A stretch of 8,725 nucleotides of DNA from Sva-07 sp035527095. Lineage in GTDB: Bacteria > Actinomycetota > Acidimicrobiia > Acidimicrobiales > Ilumatobacteraceae. Below the pieces are notes generated by a model. The model saw nothing but the letters and a program-made list of their open reading frames with translations. It was not told the origin of the DNA and ran no database searches. Made by a program: the position numbers and the translations under genes. This document shows positions 1-6,602 of the stretch, in pieces (within the stretch, counting starts at the first letter, position 1; each line of letters starts with the position of its first letter). The stretch is from positions 1 through 8,725 of the forward strand of contig DATLBC010000018.1 of NCBI GenBank assembly GCA_035527095.1, read 5' to 3'.

Positions 1-588
1 ACCGCCGACGGCTCGTACCACCTCCAGGTCCTGCTGCCGACGACGCCCGAACTGCTCGACGAGCCGACCTCACTGTCGACGATCTCCCAGATCGGCATCG
101 CCCTCGACGGGGTGACGATCTTCGGCGACGCGCCGTCGGTCGCCGACCGTGGCGGTCTGCCCGCGCTCGATGCCTGCGGTGGGCACATCGATCCGTCCGG
201 CTACTACCACTGGCACTTCGGCGCCGAATCGATCCAGACCAACCTGGACGAGGCGGGAGCTGCGGTGACGTGCGAGATCGAGCAGGACGTCGAAGCCCTG
301 GTCGGCTTCGCCTTCGACGGCTACGCGATCTACGGACCCGAGGAGGATCGGGCGATCCCGTCCGATCTCGACGAGTGTTCGGGCCACGTGTCGGTTACCG
401 CCGAGTTCGGCGAGGTGTACCACTACCACCTCACCTACGACTCGCCGAACCTTCCGACCTGCCGGGTCGGTGCCGCAGCGGTCGCCACGCTGTCGAGCCC
501 GGACAACGCCAACGTCGCCCTCCCGAACGGTGAGGGCGCCGGCGGCGGACCTGGTGGCGGACCCGGCGGCCCGCCGCCCGGTGGATGA
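1..588 (+). CDS. YHYH-domain protein, 5'-truncated by window edge
   Basis: The frame is open from the first base, so the real start lies upstream; 195 codons are visible. The protein matches the YHYH domain pattern (Pfam YHYH type), a family of mostly secreted proteins of unknown function. It has a C-G-G-H stretch at visible residues 59-62 followed by Y-Y-H-W-H, then a FDGYAIYGP segment, then C-S-G-H followed by the signature Y-H-Y-H. The closely spaced Cys and His residues suggest metal binding, but this is inferred. The tail is almost pure Gly/Pro, as in the second YHYH protein at 1777-2904. The stop lies 1 nt before the next gene, so the two are almost certainly cotranscribed. No signal peptide can be assessed because the N-terminus is missing. 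Confidence 0.85.
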   Translation, partial: TADGSYHLQVLLPTTPELLDEPTSLSTISQIGIALDGVTIFGDAPSVADRGGLPALDACGGHIDPSGYYHWHFGAESIQTNLDEAGAAVTCEIEQDVEALVGFAFDGYAIYGPEEDRAIPSDLDECSGHVSVTAEFGEVYHYHLTYDSPNLPTCRVGAAAVATLSSPDNANVALPNGEGAGGGPGGGPGGPPPGG

Positions 589-589
589 G

Positions 590-1741
590 ATGGCGATCGT
601 TGTGACTTCCACACAGGTGGGTGCGAGGCCACGGCACCGCCGCGCCACGCTGCTGGTGCTGCTCGCCACGCTCCTGGTGTTGCTCGTCGGCGCGGCACCG
701 GCGTCGGCGCACGACTCGACCGACGGCAGCACCGTCGTGACGATCGACGACCGCCGGGTGATCGTGGGAGCTTCGGTCGCATTCGACGAGCTCGGCTACG
801 TCGACACCTCGGGCGACGGCCTGATCGACGCAAACGAGCTCGCCGAGCAGGAGGCCACCGTCGCGCCGGAACTCGTCGCGACGGTCCGCGAGCGGGTCCG
901 GCTGTCGGTCGACGGCGAACCGGTCGAGATCATCGGCGCCGGTGTCCAGGCGCCGAGCGAGGTCAGCGCAAACGACACGGGCGCCTCGCCGTTCGTGATG
1001 CTGGTGCTCGCATCGGGTCCTCACGACGGTGACGTCGCGAACGTCGAACTCGAGTGGAGCCTCGACGGACCGTCGAACATCGTGGTGCTGTCGCATCCCG
1101 ACGGCGCGGTCACCGGCCAACTCGGCGACGACGGGTCGATCTCGTTCTCGCTCGACGGGTGGTCGAGTGCCATGTCGTTCTTCGAACTTGGCATCGACCA
1201 CATCCGCTTCGGGCCGGACCATCTCTTGTTCCTGCTCGTGCTCACCTTGGCGGTCGTCGGAACGTCGGTGTCGCGCACGACGACTCGACGCACGGTCGAG
1301 TTGGTCACCGCGTTCACCGTCGGTCACGCCATCAGCCTCGGCCTCGCCTACTTCGAGCTGATCTCGATCCCGGCGTGGGTGGTCGAACCGGCGATCTCGC
1401 TCTCGATCGTGGCCGCCGCCATCCTCGCCCTGCGCGGCCGCGCGAGCGATGCCCGACCGTGGATCGCCGGCCTCATCGGCCTCGTCCACGGACTGGGCTT
1501 CGCATCGAGCCTCGGCAGCCTCGGCGTCGTCACCTCGCAACGGGTCACGGCGCTCGCTGCGTTCAACTTCGGCATCGACATCGCCCAGACGGCATTCGTG
1601 CTGCTCGTCATCGGCGCACTGTGGCTGAGCACGCAGCTCCTCGACCGGCGCGTGGTCTGGGTCCGTTCCTCGGTCGCGGCCGGCGCCGCGCTGTTCGGCA
1701 TCGCCTGGACGGTGTCCCGACTCGCTGAGATCCCGCTGTGA
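590..1741 (+). CDS. HupE/UreJ-family membrane protein with secreted N-terminal domain
   Basis: This 383-aa protein starts at an ATG 1 nt after the upstream stop; a GTG at 581 in the same frame is an alternative. A basic N-terminus and hydrophobic stretch (residues ~19-36) end in A-S-A before His41, a likely signal peptide. Residues ~41-200 form an extracytoplasmic part containing an EF-hand-like loop (D72-x-S-x-D-G-x-I-D-x-x-E83). From residue ~203 it matches the HupE/UreJ_2 family: D-H-I-R-F-G-P-D-H-L, a G-H near residue 246, V-H-G-L-G-F around His300 and F-N-F-G-I-D from residue 325, spread over about six membrane segments. Relatives are annotated as nickel/cobalt permeases or hydrogenase/urease accessory proteins, but no such enzyme is nearby here. 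Position between two YHYH genes suggests handling of a surface-bound metal; the substrate is unknown. Confidence 0.85.
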   Translation: MAIVVTSTQVGARPRHRRATLLVLLATLLVLLVGAAPASAHDSTDGSTVVTIDDRRVIVGASVAFDELGYVDTSGDGLIDANELAEQEATVAPELVATVRERVRLSVDGEPVEIIGAGVQAPSEVSANDTGASPFVMLVLASGPHDGDVANVELEWSLDGPSNIVVLSHPDGAVTGQLGDDGSISFSLDGWSSAMSFFELGIDHIRFGPDHLLFLLVLTLAVVGTSVSRTTTRRTVELVTAFTVGHAISLGLAYFELISIPAWVVEPAISLSIVAAAILALRGRASDARPWIAGLIGLVHGLGFASSLGSLGVVTSQRVTALAAFNFGIDIAQTAFVLLVIGALWLSTQLLDRRVVWVRSSVAAGAALFGIAWTVSRLAEIPL

Positions 1742-1776
1742 GCAATCGCTCGACCATCGACACGACTGGAGACGAC

Positions 1777-2904
1777 ATGACACGAAGCCACAGGATGAGG
1801 CCCACTCGACGACCGATCGCCGTGGCGGCGCTTGTGGCCGCGCTCGCCCTGTCCTCGTGCGGAAACGACGCCACGCCCGATACCGCGGAGACGCCAACGA
1901 CTGCCCCGAGCGCGACGGACCCGGCCACGGCTCCCAGCGACGAACCGACCGTTGAAGCGCCGGGGCTCGGAGACATCGACCTCGCTACGTTCTTCGACGG
2001 TGCTCTCGCCACCGAGCCGGTGACGACTGACTGCACCCTCGCCGACGGCACCGACACCCAGTGCTACGAACTGACCGTCGCCGGATTCCCCGCCAACCGT
2101 GACGCCATCGGACCCTGGTGCCCCGCAACCACATCCGACGGCGCGGCCGGGATCTGGTTCGACGGCAACGCCGTCTACGACATCGACGGCGAGTTCATCT
2201 CGGACCTCGCCGACATCTACGACGACCCCATCTGGAAGCTCTATGACGAGGACGGCAACGTGCTGTCGACCGACACGTCGGAGAAGTTCAACGACCTCGT
2301 CACCGGCGGCCCGCAAGCCGATCCCGATGCCGGACCGGTGAACCTGTGCGTCTACGGCGAGATCGAGTGGGCCGACGGCGGTGGCCCGATCACCGCGACC
2401 GTCGAGATCCCCATCACCCCGATCCGCGCCGACACAGCGAGCAGCGCCCCGAGCACGCTTGGCGTCACCCTCGATGGCGTCCTCATCGAGAACAGCGCAC
2501 CGGTCGACCTCATCCTGGGCAACTACACCATCGGCGCCTTCGATCCCTGCGGCGGCCACGTCAACCCGCAGGAGGGCTACCACATGCACGCCACGACCGG
2601 CTGTTCCAACTCCACCGACGACATTCCCGCCGGCGAGACCGCGCTGTTCGGTTACGCACTCGACGGTTACGCGATCCACGTCCCCTACGACGACGCCGAA
2701 GCCGACGCCGGTCTCGACGACTGCAACGGGCACGAGACGCCCGAACTCGGCTACCACTACCACGCCAACCAGGTCGAGGAGAACGCCGTGCTGACCTGCT
2801 TCACCGGCCTCGTTGTCGAAGTGGCGAGCGCAGGACCCGGCGGTGGTGGACCTCCGCCCGGCGGACCGGGAGCGCCGCCGGCCGACTCTGATCCCTCCGG
2901 TTGA
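1777..2904 (+). CDS. YHYH-domain lipoprotein
   Basis: The protein is 375 aa from the ATG at 1777, which has a GGAG Shine-Dalgarno at 1768-1771. An in-frame GTG at 1738 overlaps the preceding stop but would place 13 extra residues before the signal peptide. The N-terminus is a lipoprotein signal: Arg-rich, then an Ala/Leu/Val core and lipobox L-S-S-C with Cys28. A Thr/Pro/Ala-rich linker follows. The C-terminal half is a YHYH domain with two C-x-G-H...Y-H-x-H units: Cys258/His261 with YHMH at 268-271, and Cys316/His319 with YHYH at 326-329, with LDGYAI between them. The tail is Gly/Pro-rich. It is therefore a membrane-anchored paralogue of the protein encoded at 1-588. Metal binding is plausible but unproven. 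Confidence 0.87.
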   Translation: MTRSHRMRPTRRPIAVAALVAALALSSCGNDATPDTAETPTTAPSATDPATAPSDEPTVEAPGLGDIDLATFFDGALATEPVTTDCTLADGTDTQCYELTVAGFPANRDAIGPWCPATTSDGAAGIWFDGNAVYDIDGEFISDLADIYDDPIWKLYDEDGNVLSTDTSEKFNDLVTGGPQADPDAGPVNLCVYGEIEWADGGGPITATVEIPITPIRADTASSAPSTLGVTLDGVLIENSAPVDLILGNYTIGAFDPCGGHVNPQEGYHMHATTGCSNSTDDIPAGETALFGYALDGYAIHVPYDDAEADAGLDDCNGHETPELGYHYHANQVEENAVLTCFTGLVVEVASAGPGGGGPPPGGPGAPPADSDPSG

Positions 2905-2921
2905 TGACCGAGGTGGGTTGA

Positions 2922-3632
2922 ATGGTCGGCGTGATCACGGGCGCATCACCCAGTCGCATCCTCGTCGTCGAGGACGAGCCGGCCATCAGCGACGTCGTCT
3001 CGATGGCGCTTCGCCACCAGGGCCATGTGATCACCACGGCCGACCACGGCCGACGCGGCCGCGACCTCGCGCTCACCGGCGACTTCGACCTGGTCGTGCT
3101 CGACGTCATGCTGCCAGGTGTCGACGGCTACGAAATCTGCCGTGACCTCCGTGCCGCGGGGTCGACGACGCCCGTGTTGTTCCTGACGGCGCGTGATGGA
3201 CCCGACGACAGGATCGAGGGGTTCGTCACCGGCGGCGACGACTACCTCACCAAGCCGTTCAGCGTCGATGAGTTGGTGCTGCGGGCGTCCGCCATCCTGC
3301 GACGGACGGGCCGTGAAGCACCATCTGACCGCCTCGTCGTCGCCGACCTGAGCCTCGACCCCGCGGCCCACGAGGTTCGTCGCTCCGGTGAACGGATCGA
3401 GTTGTCGCCAACCGAGTTCCGTCTGCTGCACTACCTGATGTTGAACGCCGGAACGGTGCTGTCGAAGGCGCAGATCCTGGTGAACGCATGGGACCACGAC
3501 TTCGATGGGGGCGACAACGTGGTCGAGCTCTACATCGGCTATCTCCGACGCAAGATCGACGATGGCCACCGACCGTTGATTCACACGCGTCGCGGCGTCG
3601 GCTACGTCGTGCGTGACGAGGTCGGCCAATGA
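2922..3632 (+). CDS. OmpR/PhoB-class DNA-binding response regulator
   Basis: This 236-aa protein has a purine-rich Shine-Dalgarno (GAGGTGG, 2910-2916) ahead of the ATG. The receiver domain spans about residues 12-125. It has the acidic pair E17/D18, phospho-acceptor Asp61 in LVVLDVMLP, Thr89 in the LFLTARD motif and Lys111 in GGDDYLTKPF. The winged-helix DNA-binding domain occupies about 140-232, with LSPTEFRLLHYLM, the recognition helix region VVELYIGYLRRKI and the wing RRGVGYVVR. All catalytic receiver residues are present. The gene overlaps the kinase by ATGA, indicating translational coupling. As the last-but-one gene of the YHYH/HupE operon it most likely controls these genes, but the operon promoter is outside the window and no binding site can be shown. 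Confidence 0.95.
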   Translation: MVGVITGASPSRILVVEDEPAISDVVSMALRHQGHVITTADHGRRGRDLALTGDFDLVVLDVMLPGVDGYEICRDLRAAGSTTPVLFLTARDGPDDRIEGFVTGGDDYLTKPFSVDELVLRASAILRRTGREAPSDRLVVADLSLDPAAHEVRRSGERIELSPTEFRLLHYLMLNAGTVLSKAQILVNAWDHDFDGGDNVVELYIGYLRRKIDDGHRPLIHTRRGVGYVVRDEVGQ

Positions 3633-5068
3633 GACGACCGCCGCTGCGGTGGCTGATGCTGGTTCCGACGCTGCTGACGGTCACGATCGGATTCGGCGCG
3701 TTCGCGGTCTACATCGACAACGTCGAGCGATCCAATCTGATCGCCGACATCGACGACGAATTGGCCCGAGCGGAACGCGGAGCCGAGCCCCGCGCCCCCG
3801 GCGACGCCGGCGGCCCCCCGGTCGAGGAAGATGTTGCCGCCACCGACGCGGTCGACGACGTGGCACCACCGGTGCAGGTCGTCGTGTCGGGCGGCGGCGA
3901 ACTGCTCACTCCACCGGGGGAGAGTCCGTTCAGCGACGAGACGCTGCGTGAGATCTCGGTTCGCAGCGGAACGCTGACCGTCGACGACCCCCGCTACCGC
4001 GTGCTCGTGACGCCGTTGGACGATGGCGCGGTGGTCGTCACCGCGCTGCCCCTGGAACGTTTCGACGAATCGATCACCGATTTCCGGCAGACGCTGCTCG
4101 GCGGCGGAGCGGTGATCCTGGTGCTCGTGGCGGGCATGATCTGGCTCCTCACCACGCTTGCGGTGCGGCCCGTCACCCGACTGGCCACCACAGCGACGCG
4201 GATCGCGGGCGGCGAACTGCAACGCGACGTCGATGCGCCCGCCGGGTCGCTCGAGACCGCCGAACTCGCCCAAGCTCTCGATCTCATGTTGGTGCGCCTG
4301 CGCGGCACGATCGACGACAGTGAACGCGCTGCACTGTCGGCGAGCGAGGCGCGAGACGCCATGCGGCGATTCCTCGCCGACGTGTCCCACGAACTCCGCA
4401 CCCCACTCACCGCACTCAAGGGATACAGCGACCTGTACGCCGGCGGGATGCTCGACGAGCCCGGGGCGCTCGACCGGGCGATGACCCGCATCGGCGCAGA
4501 AAGCGAACGGCTCAACGGGCTCGTGACCGACATGCTGCAACTGGCCCGTGAAGCACCCACGACCGAACCCACCGAATCCTTCGACGCGACCGGCGTCATC
4601 GAGGTGGTGGCCGCCGACCTTCGCGCCGCCCACCCCGACGTCGACGTGCTCGTCGAGGTCGCACCGTCCGCCTGCACCACCATCGCTGGCCAGCCCAGCC
4701 GTTTCCACCAGGCCATGCTCAACCTGGGATCCAATGCGTGTGCCCACGCCACGACCGGCACACCGGTGCACTTCGCGGTCATCTCGACCGAAACCGACAT
4801 CATCGTCAGGGTGATCGACCACGGACAGGGCATCGACCCGAGCGAGGCCGACAGGGTCTTCCTGCCGTTCTACCGCTCCGAACCCGGCCGCGAACGGAAC
4901 AACGGGGGCGGAGCGGGCCTCGGTCTCGCCATCGCAAGCCAGATCATCGAACGTCACAATGGGACGATCACCATCGAGCAAACCCCGGGCGGAGGTGCCA
5001 CTTTCGTCGTGACCATGCGGCTCGCCGACGCCTCGCCCGCGCGCCGAACACTCGGGCCCGAGAAGTGA
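3629..5068 (+). CDS. membrane sensor histidine kinase
   Basis: This 479-aa kinase partners the response regulator whose stop it overlaps. It has TM1 at about residues 8-29, a periplasmic/extracellular sensor of ~125 residues rich in acidic residues and proline, and TM2 at ~156-180. A HAMP linker follows (starting RPVTRLATTATRIAGGEL). The HisKA dimerisation helix contains the H-box F-L-A-D-V-S-H-E-L-R-T-P-L with phospho-acceptor His254. The HATPase domain has the N-box (N365-L-G-S-N369), D397-H-G-Q-G, a FLPFYR F-box and a G-rich G2 box GGGAGLGLAI around residue 426. All kinase motifs are intact. The sensor loop resembles no ligand domain that I recognise. Being cotranscribed with YHYH and HupE genes suggests that it senses the same extracellular factor, perhaps a metal. 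Confidence 0.95.
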   Translation: MRRPPLRWLMLVPTLLTVTIGFGAFAVYIDNVERSNLIADIDDELARAERGAEPRAPGDAGGPPVEEDVAATDAVDDVAPPVQVVVSGGGELLTPPGESPFSDETLREISVRSGTLTVDDPRYRVLVTPLDDGAVVVTALPLERFDESITDFRQTLLGGGAVILVLVAGMIWLLTTLAVRPVTRLATTATRIAGGELQRDVDAPAGSLETAELAQALDLMLVRLRGTIDDSERAALSASEARDAMRRFLADVSHELRTPLTALKGYSDLYAGGMLDEPGALDRAMTRIGAESERLNGLVTDMLQLAREAPTTEPTESFDATGVIEVVAADLRAAHPDVDVLVEVAPSACTTIAGQPSRFHQAMLNLGSNACAHATTGTPVHFAVISTETDIIVRVIDHGQGIDPSEADRVFLPFYRSEPGRERNNGGGAGLGLAIASQIIERHNGTITIEQTPGGGATFVVTMRLADASPARRTLGPEK

Positions 5069-5149
5069 TCGAAAGCGCGTTTCATCTCGCTCCTCGACCC
5101 CTTCGCTCCCTACGGCACCCCCTCCCCGTCCGCACGACGGCTGCAAACG

Positions 5150-5186
5150 GCCCATCGACACACGCACGATGCTTCGCACGATGGGC
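5150..5186 (+). terminator. stem-loop downstream of the kinase operon, possible terminator
   Basis: GCCCATCG at 5150-5157 pairs perfectly with CGATGGGC at 5179-5186, giving an 8-bp stem with a 21-nt loop that contains two GCACGATG direct repeats. It lies about 80 nt after the kinase stop. There is no T-tract, so intrinsic termination is only a guess. It could also be the left edge of the noncoding block that follows. Confidence 0.3.
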
Positions 5187-5532
5187 AACGCGAGACACGA
5201 TCAACCCAGCTTGGCAACCAAATCGTGTCACCGATCGCCAATACGTTCGCTCGCCCGGGGCCCAGGTTCGGGTCTGACTCGTCGTTGGTTGGTGATCGGC
5301 TTCGCGAGGTCGCGAGCGGCGCCCGCCCGCCGCAGGAAGCTCGTTCAGGCCGTCACTCCGGGCGGGCCGCCTCCCAGTTGCGCAGGTGCCCAGCCCGCAG
5401 TCGGGTGGGGTGAAGTCGCTTCGTTCGGGGTCCAGGCGTTGCCTTCGGAGGTCTCCCCCGCCAGATCGTGTCCCGTCGGAGGTCGGGTCGGGCAGGTCGT
5501 GCGCGAGGGCGGTGGGAGGGCATACACCTTTG

Positions 5533-5573
5533 CAGGTTTCCCTGAAAGGGAAACCTGGCGACCCGATCGGGTC
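5533..5573. repeat. 10-bp hairpin plus 14-bp palindrome, copy 1
   Basis: CAGGTTTCCC (5533-5542) pairs with GGGAAACCTG (5548-5557) around a TGAAA loop. It is followed at once by the perfect palindrome GACCCGATCGGGTC (5560-5573). Both elements recur at 7398-7439. In the hairpin the only differences between copies are in the loop, which fits selection on the stem. It could be a bidirectional terminator, a protein-binding site or a recombination site. Confidence 0.75.
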
Positions 5574-5598
5574 AGCGGAGTGCGACGAGCTTGTGCGG
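5572..5598 (-). pseudogene. remnant of HEPN gene 3' end
   Basis: Read on the minus strand this stretch gives ...H-K-L-V-A-L-R-stop. The intact HEPN gene at 7437-7841 ends H-E-L-V-A-L-K-stop, placed identically relative to the palindrome. The nucleotide match continues for about eight codons and then stops near 5596. The simplest reading is that this copy once carried the same minus-strand MNT/HEPN pair and lost it by deletion. The stretch is short, so the alternative is that this end belongs to the conserved flanking block and incoming cargo reuses it. Confidence 0.5.
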
Positions 5599-5624
5599 CC
5601 TCGAGCGATACGCCTGGAACCTTC

Positions 5625-5704
5625 TTGTCTCACACGGGCGGGGGAACGGCCTTTACGAGAGGCAGGGAGAACACGTGGTCCTCCCCCGACGAACCGAGGA
5701 ACGT
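5625..5704 (+). promoter_or_regulatory. conserved leader of the first HTH gene
   Basis: The 80 nt before the start align without gaps to 8325-8404 before the third HTH gene. The leader holds a GGGAG Shine-Dalgarno 5 nt before an in-frame GTG at 5675, an imperfect hairpin over that site (GGGAG...CTCCC), and a second Shine-Dalgarno (GAGGA) before the ATG at 5705. The two copies keep the same two potential starts, so the leader may control start choice or translation. Confidence 0.5.
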
Positions 5705-5938
5705 ATGCCTATACACGGCCGAGCCACGATGACCGTCACTCAAGCCGCCACGGTGCTCGGCATCTCGCGCACCAGCGCGTACGAGTGTGTGCGACGCGGT
5801 GAGATCCCGTCGCTCCGTCTCGGTGGACGCATCATCGTGCCCACCCAGGCAGTCGAAGAGCTGCTCAACTTCCGCGCTCCCGGGCCAGCCGAGTCCCCGG
5901 AGAATTCGCTCGCCCGGCAGCGAGACACGCTGTTCTGA
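5705..5938 (+). CDS. excisionase-like helix-turn-helix protein (copy 1)
   Basis: This 77-aa protein is almost entirely one HTH_17/MerR-like excisionase-family domain. The core is TVTQAATVLGISRTSAYE, then CVRRGEIPSLRLGGRIIVPTQAVEELL. Such proteins bind DNA as recombination directionality factors or small regulators. GAGGA lies 4 nt before the ATG. A GTG at 5675 in frame, with its own GGGAG, would add 10 residues. It matches the protein at 8405-8638 at 64 of 77 positions by my count. In residues 6-54 I see nine synonymous codon changes and a single replacement, so it is under purifying selection and not decaying. The divergent C-terminal part ends in the shared QRDTLF. Context (duplicated modules, TA cargo) favours a role in a mobile element over host regulation. 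Confidence 0.8.
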   Translation: MPIHGRATMTVTQAATVLGISRTSAYECVRRGEIPSLRLGGRIIVPTQAVEELLNFRAPGPAESPENSLARQRDTLF

Positions 5939-6027
5939 ATGCACGCTTCAGTAGAGACAGCATCGACCCGACCGCCGCTTCCGGGTCGGGTGAGATTCCA
6001 GGCGTCGGCACGCGAGCACAGGTCCAG
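5939..6027 (+). pseudogene. degraded copy of the frame downstream of the HTH gene
   Basis: After the HTH stop, the sequence stays alignable with 8639-8725. Shared pieces are CATCGAC.CGACCG, GAGAT.CC.GGCGT and GAG.ACA.GTC.AG. Relative to that copy, the possible GTG start reads GCC and one extra base sits after GGCGT, breaking the frame. I therefore read it as a decayed 5' end of the gene that begins at 8673, which I can only tentatively call an integrase. The remainder of the gap, 6028-6114, holds nothing I recognise. Confidence 0.35.
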
Positions 6028-6114
6028 CGTGATGGCGGTCGACGAGTACCGACCGATCGATCATCCAATCGAATGTGGGCTACTTCACAGACTATTACCC
6101 GCTGGGTGCACGAA

Positions 6115-6140
6115 TCGTTACGTTTCGTTACGATAACATC
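6115..6140 (+). promoter_or_regulatory. probable leaderless promoter with TCGTTACG repeats
   Basis: TCGTTACG occurs at 6115-6122 and 6125-6132, exactly one helical turn apart (10 bp). The second repeat continues into GTTACGATAAC (6127-6137), where GTTA and TAAC form a small dyad. TACGAT at 6129-6134 resembles a -10 box with its last base 6 nt before the ATG at 6141, which has no Shine-Dalgarno. This fits a leaderless transcript with overlapping operator half-sites. No clear -35 box is visible. Confidence 0.5.
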
Positions 6141-6602
6141 ATGACCGTGCCCGGCAAGGGCGGCCGCCCGCGGAAATGGCGCTCTGACACCGACCGTGTC
6201 CGTGCGCACCGGGCGCGGCTGCGAGGGGAAGAAGAGCCGCCAACCGTCGACACAGCCCTCGACGTAGGCGACGAGGTCGCTCTCGCTTGGCGCCGTGTAC
6301 GAGAACTGGAGAGGGCCTCTGAAGAACTACGCCAAGAGCTGGAGTTGTCGCTGGCGTCAGCTCGTGATGCGAAGAAGGCGCTCGATCACGAGCGCACCAG
6401 GTTCGGATGGATCAACAACGAGAACACCCGGCTCCGGGCTGAGCTCGAGGCCCTTCGAGCCGACCGAGACTCGATGCGAGAAACGGACAACGCACATACC
6501 GAGGCTCCACAGCAGCCCAACGCAAGGCCAGCCACCGGGCCAGTCGGGCCCAACCGCGCTCAACGACGAAGGGAAGAACGTCGACGACGACGCGGCGACT
6601 GA
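6141..6602 (+). CDS. hypothetical basic coiled-coil protein
   Basis: This 153-aa protein is of unknown function. The N-terminus is basic (GKGGRPRKW, then RSDTDRVRAHRARLRG), a pattern I associate with DNA-binding or plasmid-type hypothetical proteins; that association is weak. Residues ~48-115 have heptad-like Glu/Leu/Arg spacing typical of a coiled coil, including RVRELERASEELRQELEL. The tail is highly basic (NRAQRRREERRRRRG), suggesting nucleic-acid contact. The ATG at 6141 is chosen because the promoter-like TACGAT sits at the right distance for leaderless expression. An upstream in-frame ATG at 6075 would translate through that promoter. It sits alone between the two copies of the repeated module. 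It could be an accessory DNA-binding or segregation-like factor, but no function can be assigned. Confidence 0.65.
   Translation: MTVPGKGGRPRKWRSDTDRVRAHRARLRGEEEPPTVDTALDVGDEVALAWRRVRELERASEELRQELELSLASARDAKKALDHERTRFGWINNENTRLRAELEALRADRDSMRETDNAHTEAPQQPNARPATGPVGPNRAQRRREERRRRRGD

Larger units (their letters stand above)
5177..5598. repeat. conserved structured noncoding block, copy 1
   Basis: Most of the 636-nt gap between the kinase and the first HTH gene is a block also found at about 7012-7463. Similarity is patchy in the middle and very high at the right end: 5514-5574 matches 7379-7439 with 3 differences in 61 positions. It contains ATCGTGTC at 5222-5229 and 5465-5472 and its inverse GACACGAT at 5194-5201, so 5194-5229 is an 8-bp inverted repeat with a 20-nt spacer. 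No frame is conserved between the copies across the whole block because indels break every one, so I see no gene in it. It may be a structured RNA or a DNA site such as a recombination or regulatory region. I do not recognise it as a known RNA family. Confidence 0.7.

Noticed and set aside
5051..5062. CTCGGGCCCGAG palindrome at the end of the kinase gene as a terminator
   Set aside because: It lies inside the last codons, has no loop and no T-tract, and short GC palindromes are common at this base composition.
3602..5188. Long minus-strand open frame (528 codons) opposite the histidine kinase, and similar frames at 431-1897 and 1348-2763
   Set aside because: They lie antisense to well-supported genes with intact domains, have low-complexity Arg/Asp/Gly composition and no recognisable domain. 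Such frames are expected opposite GC-rich genes.
5082..5633. Minus-strand open frame over noncoding block copy 1, with a counterpart at 7046-7795
   Set aside because: The peptide match is limited to the nearly identical nucleotide stretch. Elsewhere indels shift the frame, so coding is not what is conserved.
5625..5660. TTGTCT...TACGAG as a sigma70-type promoter in the HTH leader
   Set aside because: The spacing is 23 nt in both copies, too long for -35/-10, and the second box lacks the final T.
5169..5732. Plus-strand open frame across block copy 1 and into the HTH gene
   Set aside because: It overlaps the HTH gene in another frame, and the matching frame in copy 2 ends at 7426 soon after the hairpin; composition is not protein-like.
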